This document shows, one piece after another, positions 58,276-64,000 of a stretch of DNA of 64,000 nt. Numbering within the stretch: the stretch's first letter is position 1; every line of letters begins with the position of its first letter. A program made the position numbers and the translations under genes. Source of the DNA: Moritella sp. PE36 (GTDB lineage Bacteria > Pseudomonadota > Gammaproteobacteria > Enterobacterales > Moritellaceae); assembly GCF_000170855.1 (NCBI RefSeq), contig NZ_ABCQ01000007.1, forward strand, positions 79,226 to 143,225, in the 5' to 3' direction. The notes under the pieces were generated by a model that searched no databases, was not told the DNA's origin, and saw only the letters and a program-made list of their open reading frames with translations.

Positions 58276-59661
58276 ATGACAACAAGCACAACAATTGACA
58301 ACCGCTGGTCTAGCGAATTTAAGTACGTACTTGCAGCAGCGGGCGCCGCTGTAGGTTTAGGTAACCTTTGGAAGTTCCCTTATATTATGGGCGAAAATGG
58401 TGGTGGTGCATTCGTACTTGTCTACCTATTTTGTATTCTATTAATTGGTATCCCTGTGATGATGGCAGAGGTAATGATTGGTAAACGGGCTCGTACGTCA
58501 CCAGCAAATGCGTCAGCAACCATCGCCAAGGAATCAGGCGGTTCAAGGATTTGGTCTCTACTTGGTGCATCTGGCGTTATCGCGGGTTCACTTATCCTAA
58601 GTTTCTATATTGTTATTGCAGGTTGGGCAGCCGCTTATATCTTCTTTGGTATCAGTGGCGATTTCTTAGCGACAGCAGGTTCTGAAATATCGCATAAAGA
58701 TGAAATTGGTGCACTATTCACTGGTTTAATCACAGACACAACACAGTTGATTCTATGGTCTTCAATTACTATCGTTGCCGCCATGTTAGTATTAATTCGT
58801 GGTGTTAATGCCGGTCTCGAGAAAGCCGTTACTTACCTAATGCCATCATTGCTTGTCTTATTGCTGATTATCATGGTTTACGCCGCTGCAACAGGTAACT
58901 TTGGTGAAGCAGCACAATTCATGTTCTCGCCTGATTTCTCAAAACTATCTATTGATGGTGTATTAACAGCGCTAGGTCATGCATTCTTCACGCTAAGTTT
59001 ATCATCAGGCATCATGATGGTTTACGGTGCATATATGCCTGAAGGTACGTCAATCGCGAGAACGTCTATCTGGATCGCAGTTATGGATACAGCGGTAGCT
59101 CTTATCGCAGGTATGGCTATCTTCCCTATCGTGTTTGCTAATGGTATGGAGCCTTCTGCCGGCCCTGGTCTACTATTCGTGTCATTACCTATCGCGTTTG
59201 GTCAAATGCCATTAGGTAGTTTGTTTGGTACGCTATTCTTCATAATGGTGACATTTGCGGCATTCACATCAGTGATCGCACTTCTTGAATCACCAGTAGC
59301 TTACTTGAACGAGCGTCTTGGCTTAAGCCGTACTAAAGCAACAATCGGAGCGGGCTGTACTATTTGGGCTCTATCACTACTAACAGTATTCTCACTCAGT
59401 GGTGCACCTTGGGCTCAAGATGTTGTTATGGGTCTGAACTTCTTTGATGCGTTAGATAAACTAACAGCAAACATCATGCTACCACTTGCCGGTCTATTTA
59501 CTGCGCTACTAGTAGGTTGGGTTGTGAATGATAAAATCACTCGTGAAGAGTTTGGTTTATCTGAAGTTGCTTATAAAGCGGTTATGTTCTGCCTACGCTA
59601 CTTATCACCAGTAGCAATTGCAATCGTATTCTTGCAAGCAGTTGGTCTAATTAGTCTTTAA
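58276..59661 (+). CDS. Sodium-dependent neurotransmitter-symporter family transporter
   Basis: 461 aa, 11-12 spans, LeuT fold. The signature near the start, FKYVLAAAGAAVGLGNLWKFPYIMGENGGGAFVLVY (residues 15-50), contains the sodium and substrate contacts of the NSS family; SLSSGIMMVYGAYMP is also typical. It takes up an amino acid or similar substrate with sodium; the substrate is unknown. ATG 58276 has AGGATGGG upstream; ATG 58252 in frame is less likely. A strong terminator follows. Confidence 0.92.
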   Translation: MTTSTTIDNRWSSEFKYVLAAAGAAVGLGNLWKFPYIMGENGGGAFVLVYLFCILLIGIPVMMAEVMIGKRARTSPANASATIAKESGGSRIWSLLGASGVIAGSLILSFYIVIAGWAAAYIFFGISGDFLATAGSEISHKDEIGALFTGLITDTTQLILWSSITIVAAMLVLIRGVNAGLEKAVTYLMPSLLVLLLIIMVYAAATGNFGEAAQFMFSPDFSKLSIDGVLTALGHAFFTLSLSSGIMMVYGAYMPEGTSIARTSIWIAVMDTAVALIAGMAIFPIVFANGMEPSAGPGLLFVSLPIAFGQMPLGSLFGTLFFIMVTFAAFTSVIALLESPVAYLNERLGLSRTKATIGAGCTIWALSLLTVFSLSGAPWAQDVVMGLNFFDALDKLTANIMLPLAGLFTALLVGWVVNDKITREEFGLSEVAYKAVMFCLRYLSPVAIAIVFLQAVGLISL

Positions 59662-59680
59662 TTAACAAACGTTAAAACTA

Positions 59681-59709
59681 AAAAAGGCTTCTTATCGAAG
59701 CCTTTTTTT
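59681..59709. terminator. Bidirectional terminator after NSS transporter
   Basis: AAAAAGGCTTC / GAAGCCTTTTT stem with a short loop and T-run; also fits the convergent gene on the minus strand. Confidence 0.88.
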
Positions 59710-59739
59710 ATATCTTGGATTTAGTATTAATCCATCAAT

Positions 59740-60930
59740 CTAACCAAAGATAGCTCTCAGTAACTGCACCACTTCTGTTGCACTTTTACCTTTTTCAACT
59801 TCAGCAATCATTGAATCACGTTTACTTTGTAAATAAGCAGGTAAGTCAGGTTCAGCCAATAGACGGTCTACCACTTCAGTTGCACTTTCTTTAGTACGCT
59901 TTTTACGTACTACACCTGTTGCACGAGTACGGCCTCCAGTTGAAGTACGGACAACCACAGGTTTATTCTTCAATTTTAAATAATTTGATTTATCAGCGAA
60001 GTCTTTATCAACAAAAAAGAACAAATCGAATAACACCACGCGGTTATTCCATAGCTCAAGTTCAGTGGTATCTTCCGGTCGTGCTGATTTAAACCAAGGC
60101 TGACGATGCAACGCTTCAATAATATCAACCCAATAACGAGAAAAGTCTGTCGGCTTTAATTTCACTAAACCTAAACCTTGGCACAGTGCGTCAACTTTAG
60201 ATGCAGTCAGTACCATGAATACATCCGGTCGACGCATTGCCAATAAACGCGTTGCAGCAAACAAGCCAGCCTTCGCTTTATCTAATGTCGCGAAAGCGGC
60301 AGTATAACGTTTTACAAACTCTTTATAGTCCGCTTCACTCACTTCACCCTCAAGAGGAATCGCAGATAGAGCATCATCAAGTAAAGAGGGAGTATGCTGT
60401 AATAACTCATGTAAACCTTTAGCACCACGGGTACTACCGAATAGTTCGACATCAAAATCAAACTTTGCAGGTTCATGTGCTGATAAATGTTTACCAGCAA
60501 ACGCAAGACGTTCAAGGTCAGACATATCAGCTAATGTGCTGCTACGTAGTGAACCAATGTAATTAAGCAGACGAAGACGCTCAGCTAATGCTTGGCGATC
60601 AGCTTGATCAAGTAAAAAGTTCTTCAGAAATGGCCAAGGTGTAATACGAGACGTTTTAACTTGGCGACAAGTGATCGATTTCTCTAATAACAGCAATAAT
60701 TTTTGTAACGGTTTTTCATGCTTTTCATCAAGCAAATCCATATTTATACCGTAACGCACATAATTATATAACTCATTACACCAACCAAGGAAATCTTCAG
60801 GTCGGTTCGTCACTTTAACCGCCATTAAATTCAAGCTTATTTCAGTAACATAATCTACGATTTGATCATACTGTGCAGTTTCAACATCAGATAATCGCAT
60901 GTCTTGCGGAGAAGTAATAAATTTTATCAT
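59740..60930 (-). CDS. Conserved-looking protein of unknown function, 396 aa
   Basis: I do not recognise this family. No signal or membrane span; mostly helical by composition. A central stretch (RPDVFMVLTASKVDALCQGLGLVKL, then RYWVDIIEALHRQPWF and ELELWNNRVVLFDLFFF, about residues 232-310) has the regular spacing of a conserved domain. A basic linker near 335-350 (TGGRTRATGVVRKKRTKES) is followed by two helices. Convergent with the transporter gene, alone on its strand. It could be a nucleic-acid-binding or modification-related protein, but that is only a guess. Confidence 0.7.
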   Translation of the reverse strand: MIKFITSPQDMRLSDVETAQYDQIVDYVTEISLNLMAVKVTNRPEDFLGWCNELYNYVRYGINMDLLDEKHEKPLQKLLLLLEKSITCRQVKTSRITPWPFLKNFLLDQADRQALAERLRLLNYIGSLRSSTLADMSDLERLAFAGKHLSAHEPAKFDFDVELFGSTRGAKGLHELLQHTPSLLDDALSAIPLEGEVSEADYKEFVKRYTAAFATLDKAKAGLFAATRLLAMRRPDVFMVLTASKVDALCQGLGLVKLKPTDFSRYWVDIIEALHRQPWFKSARPEDTTELELWNNRVVLFDLFFFVDKDFADKSNYLKLKNKPVVVRTSTGGRTRATGVVRKKRTKESATEVVDRLLAEPDLPAYLQSKRDSMIAEVEKGKSATEVVQLLRAIFG

Positions 60931-61142
60931 TAAAGCGTCATTCCAGTCTAAATACTAAATACAATTACAGAGGCTGTAAGTATAGGCTTAACGATTAATT
61001 TTTAAACCTATACTTGGTTAAATTTAAAAATGAATAGCTTGATCAAGTTCACAAAGTTAAAAATGGCTAATTTATATTCATTCAACAATACAGATTGAAT
61101 GATGATATTATCCAGCGCTATCCCAATAACTAAGTTTACCTA

Positions 61143-61772
61143 ATGTCCGCCATCGATTTACAACTTTTAGCACTTTTTATCCCTACCTTTTTCTTCGTTT
61201 CTATTACACCAGGTATGTGTATGACATTGTCGATGACGTTAGGCATGACGATTGGCGTAAAGCGCAGTCTTCACATGATGTGGGGTGAATTATTAGGTGT
61301 AGGCTTGGTTGCAATTTCTGCCGTCATTGGCGTGGCAACGATCATGTTGAAATATCCAAGCGCATTTTCAGCCCTTAAATACCTCGGTGGCAGCTATCTT
61401 ATATATCTTGGTATCCAGATGTGGCGTTCAAAAGGTAAACTAGTCATTTCTGATAGCCAAAGTTCAGAAAGTACGATGAAGCCAATTCAATTAGCTAGCC
61501 AAGGTTTTGTGACAGCCATTGCGAATCCAAAAGGTTGGGTCTTTATGATCTCGCTATTACCGCCTTTTATTAATCCCACACAAGCATTAACACCACAATT
61601 ATCAATACTAGTTGCGATTATTCTGATTACCGAATTTAGTTGTTTATTAATGTATGCCAGTGGTGGACAAACATTGCGTTTATTTTTACAAAAAAATAAT
61701 AATTTGCGGTTACTGAATAAAATTGCTGGCTCACTGATGATCTTTGTCGGGATCTGGTTAGCAACGGGATAA
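61143..61772 (+). CDS. LysE-family amino acid exporter
   Basis: 209 aa with about six membrane spans. The LysE/RhtB signature is at the N-terminus (LLALFIPTFFFVSITPGMCMTLSMTLGMTIGVKRSL), followed by LKYLGGSYLIYLGIQMWRS and a GFVTAIANPKGWVF segment. It exports an amino acid or derivative; substrate not known. Followed 78 bp later by an FAD oxidoreductase on the same strand. Confidence 0.88.
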   Translation: MSAIDLQLLALFIPTFFFVSITPGMCMTLSMTLGMTIGVKRSLHMMWGELLGVGLVAISAVIGVATIMLKYPSAFSALKYLGGSYLIYLGIQMWRSKGKLVISDSQSSESTMKPIQLASQGFVTAIANPKGWVFMISLLPPFINPTQALTPQLSILVAIILITEFSCLLMYASGGQTLRLFLQKNNNLRLLNKIAGSLMIFVGIWLATG

Positions 61773-61850
61773 AGTTCGTGCTAATACGTAAAATTCAGCA
61801 CCATTTACCAATATAAATACACTTTAACTAAAAATAAGTTTCATTCAGGT

Positions 61851-63335
61851 ATGAATAATTGGCATAATCAATTATCTCATTATTTATACGTTGCGAAGAG
61901 AATGATCAAGAACGTACCTTCCACTCTAAAATCAAAACGCATTGCAATTATCGGTGGTGGTATTGCAGGCAGCACGATCGCGCTGCGTTTAGCTGGGTTA
62001 GACATTAATGTCACCTTATTTGAAGAAGGTGTTAGCTTAGTTAATGGACCGCCGGTTTGTCATTTACATGCTGGCGGTAATCTTTACCCGGACATTTCTG
62101 ATGAACAATGTCTTACGCTATTAGAACAATCAATCGCAACAATGAGGGTCTACCCGCATTGCATTAATAAGCGCCCGACCGTGATAGCGATTCCTCAACG
62201 CGATGCGAGTAACATAGAAAAATTATTACCACGACTTGAATTACTCACTCAACGTTACAAAGCGTTAATTCAAGCTGATGCAAGCAATAAAGTACTCGGT
62301 GAGCCAGATGATTATTATCAGATGTTTACCCGCAATGAGCTCGAGCGATTAAAAAATACTTCACAGCAGTCTGAGATAACGCAATTCTCTGATTGGATGA
62401 TCCCGCTTGCTAAGACACTTGATTTCGACACTGTTAAATTTCCATTATTGATGGTTCAAGAATACGGCTTAAGTTTATTCCGTATCGCCGCAAGCACAGA
62501 GCTTAGCCTGAGCGCCTCAACATCTTGCAACTTGCTGATCAACAATAAAGTGACTAATGTCGCTTACACCGCGGATAAGACTTGGTTAATCACACATACA
62601 GAAAACGCTAGCCAAACAACAACCGAAGTTGATTATTTAATTAATGCCTGTGGTTATAGAACGGGCATTATTGATGATATGGCTGATACACCAAAAGAAC
62701 GTATGGTTGAGTTTAAAGCCGCTTATATTACCCATTGGCAACAAAATGAGCGTTGGCCAGAAGTTGTCTTTCACGGTGAGCGCGGGACACCTGAAGGTAT
62801 GGCGCAATTAACACCTTACCCTGATGGTTATTTTCAGCTACATGGGATGACTGAGGAGATCACGTTATTTAAAAATGGGTTAGCTAAGAGTACAGATGAC
62901 AGCGCGCAACCTAAATTAGATAACAGCTTTATCAACAAACTTGTGCAAGGTTGGGATACAGAAGAATCTAATAGTCGAACGCAAAAAGCGATTCAGCATA
63001 TAAGCCACTTTATTCCGAGCTTTAAAAACGCAACTATTGCAGGCAGACCATTATTTGGTGCGCAGCAAATACCAGGTAATGATGTATCTCTGCGCGCTTA
63101 TGACGTCTCATTTGAGGGACAACAATATGCACGAGCAGAAATAGTTAAAGCATCGTCAGCACTTACCGTAGCAGATCAAATTATTCATAAATTATTTAAT
63201 TACTCACATGATCAACTCACTGAGTGCTGGAATGTCAACGCCAGCTTTACCGCGTTATCTGAAAGTGATATTAATAGACTCGCTTGTGAGATTGCTCACG
63301 ATAGAAACTACCCAACATCACTCGCTAAGATCTGA
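61851..63335 (+). CDS. FAD-dependent oxidoreductase, DAO-like
   Basis: 494 aa. The Rossmann FAD motif IAIIGGGIAGSTIALRLAGLDINVTLFEE is at residues 31-58. The following HLHAGGNLYPDISDEQCLTLL is unusual and not one I can place in a named subfamily. YLINACGYRTGIIDDM (near 262) is a second FAD contact. A role as a D-amino-acid- or malate:quinone-type dehydrogenase is possible, not shown. The start is uncertain: ATG 61851 has AGG close to it; ATG 61902 gives a start 17 codons later. Confidence 0.75.
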   Translation: MNNWHNQLSHYLYVAKRMIKNVPSTLKSKRIAIIGGGIAGSTIALRLAGLDINVTLFEEGVSLVNGPPVCHLHAGGNLYPDISDEQCLTLLEQSIATMRVYPHCINKRPTVIAIPQRDASNIEKLLPRLELLTQRYKALIQADASNKVLGEPDDYYQMFTRNELERLKNTSQQSEITQFSDWMIPLAKTLDFDTVKFPLLMVQEYGLSLFRIAASTELSLSASTSCNLLINNKVTNVAYTADKTWLITHTENASQTTTEVDYLINACGYRTGIIDDMADTPKERMVEFKAAYITHWQQNERWPEVVFHGERGTPEGMAQLTPYPDGYFQLHGMTEEITLFKNGLAKSTDDSAQPKLDNSFINKLVQGWDTEESNSRTQKAIQHISHFIPSFKNATIAGRPLFGAQQIPGNDVSLRAYDVSFEGQQYARAEIVKASSALTVADQIIHKLFNYSHDQLTECWNVNASFTALSESDINRLACEIAHDRNYPTSLAKI

Positions 63336-63410
63336 TCAATATAAAGCGCCAAGGATGGCGACTCACCGCACCACACAATCTGTGTTCTACACTTACTGAA
63401 TTTCAGGTAC

Positions 63411-63438
63411 AAAAAAAACCTGAATCTTTCGATTCAGG
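63411..63438 (-). terminator. Second copy of rRNA-operon terminator
   Basis: CCTGAATC / GATTCAGG stem with a TTTC loop and, on the minus strand, a run of eight T; a near copy of the one at 63602-63630. Confidence 0.8.
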
Positions 63439-63465
63439 CTTTCGTTGTTTGTTGGTAAAGAGAAA

Positions 63466-63561
63466 GAGCGGACGGCTATCTATAAACCACAACCCGCGCC
63501 CCCCGACGTGACAGGCCGCTTGTCTTTATATAAAGAGTCTAACCAACTGAACTACCGCTCC
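63466..63561 (-). pseudogene. Degenerate tRNA-Asp copy
   Basis: The acceptor stem ends (GGAGCGG ... CCGCTC), D-arm (TAGTTCAGTTGGTTAGA) and anticodon segment CCTGTCACG of tRNA-Asp are recognisable, but about 20 nt with a TTTATATAAA palindrome replace the 5' anticodon stem, and the T-arm is replaced by unrelated bases. It cannot fold as a tRNA. It is followed by its own terminator copy. Confidence 0.85.
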
Positions 63562-63601
63562 ACGCAATCTGTTCGGTACTTTATCACTGAATTTCAGGCA
63601 C

Positions 63602-63630
63602 AAAAAAAGCCTGAATCTTTCGATTCAGGC
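63602..63630 (-). terminator. rRNA operon terminator after tRNA-Asp
   Basis: GCCTGAATC / GATTCAGGC stem, 4-nt loop, and a T7 run on the minus strand, 13 nt past the tRNA 3' end. Confidence 0.9.
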
Positions 63631-63642
63631 TTTCGTTGTTGT

Positions 63643-63719
63643 TGGCGGAGTGGACGGGACTCGAACCCGCGACCCCCGGCGTGACAGGCCGGTATTCTAA
63701 CCAACTGAACTACCACTCC
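63643..63719 (-). tRNA. tRNA-Asp (GTC)
   Basis: 77-nt tRNA with encoded CCA. All arms are intact: acceptor GGAGTGG/CCACTCC, D-arm TAGTTCAGTTGGTTAGA, anticodon loop CTGTCAC with anticodon GTC, and T-loop GGTTCGAGTCC. It lies 58 nt downstream of the 5S rRNA in the same orientation, the common position of tRNA-Asp at the end of gammaproteobacterial rRNA operons. Confidence 0.98.
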
Positions 63720-63776
63720 GCACAATCTGTGCTGATAAATATCAGTCTAAATTTTGTGTCTTTCGACATTATTTGG

Positions 63777-63895
63777 CGCTTGGCGATGCCCTACTCTCAC
63801 ATGGGGAAACCCCACACTACCATCGGCGTTATTACGTTTCACTACTGAGTTCGGAATGGAGTCAGGTGGTACCGCAACACTATGGTCACCAAGCA
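63777..63895 (-). rRNA. rrf: 5S ribosomal RNA
   Basis: About 119 nt. It reads TGCTTGGTGACCATAGTG at the 5' end, has CCATTCCGAACTCAGTAGTG and GCCGATGGTAGTGTGGG inside and ends GGGCATCGCCAAGC, pairing with the 5' end. Ends are approximate to 2 nt. This is the distal part of an rRNA operon on the minus strand. Confidence 0.97.
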
Positions 63896-64000
63896 AATCT
63901 GGTTTGCTTTCTATAAGAAAATTAATTTCTATTGTAAATCTGAAAAGCTATAAATAAAGAAGTCTTTAAAACATAAAGTGTTCAATTCTATTCTTAAGTC
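63896..64000 (-). other. 23S-5S spacer of the rRNA operon
   Basis: AT-rich spacer; the 3' end of the 23S gene should lie at or just beyond the window edge. No gene seen. Confidence 0.7.

Noticed and set aside
63445..63957. Several short plus-strand frames
   Set aside because: They run across the tRNA-Asp, its pseudogene and the 5S rRNA in antisense.

Overview
The window looks like chromosome of a marine, cold-adapted gammaproteobacterium of the Moritella / Psychromonas / Shewanella / Vibrio type; Moritella is my best guess. The reasons are an AT-rich sequence, standard gammaproteobacterial gene orders (trmJ|suhB; rlmN-pilF-rodZ-ispG-hisS-yfgM-bamB-der; gloB|yafS-dnaQ; trpR-mtr), and several small families typical of these genera (DUF5062, DUF3545, DUF3010, TIGR03503). 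The genus call is inference from gene content only.

Layout. 1-1.8 kb: 5' part of trmJ and divergent suhB; the SuhB has lost several catalytic metal ligands. 1.9-15.8 kb: a compact, iron-regulated aerobactin-type siderophore island. A minus-strand operon runs MFS exporter, IutA-like receptor, ABC ATPase, binding protein, double permease, nitroreductase-like protein, IucA-IucB fusion, IucD. IucC is divergent, and a good Fur box lies between the two units. Together they can make the siderophore (IucD hydroxylates lysine, IucB acetylates it, IucA and IucC join two units to citrate), export it, recapture it, and perhaps reduce it. 15.8-24.1 kb: mixed accessory and metabolic genes (hydrolase lipoprotein, patatin, DUF5062, fadH with a divergent AraC regulator, DTW protein, free-Met-R-sulfoxide reductase, flavodoxin-like protein). 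24.3-36.3 kb: core block from der to dnaQ. 36.4-50.9 kb: yafS, gloB, mltD, CHI-like protein, AGCS symporter, DUF3545, hemerythrin, ung|nfo, MTHFR-like protein, phasin, carboxylesterase, DUF3010, thioesterase, a lipoprotein of the endonuclease/phosphatase superfamily, and trpR-mtr. 51-63.3 kb: a small membrane ORF followed by an XRE regulator, fadL, NUDIX, a stand-alone FMN glutamate-synthase domain, an unknown protein, an NsrR-like Rrf2 regulator without cluster cysteines, SRPBCC, an NSS transporter, an unknown 396-aa protein, LysE, and an FAD oxidoreductase. 63.4-64 kb: the distal end of an rRNA operon on the minus strand, with 5S rRNA, tRNA-Asp, a terminator, and a decaying tandem copy of the tRNA-Asp/terminator unit.

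The points most worth a second look are the SuhB residue losses, the nitroreductase inside the aerobactin operon next to the IucA-IucB fusion, the cysteine-free NsrR-like regulator, the decaying tRNA-Asp array, and a 29-codon membrane ORF whose ribosome-binding site is half of a 9-bp inverted repeat. I saw no insertion sequence, prophage or CRISPR array.
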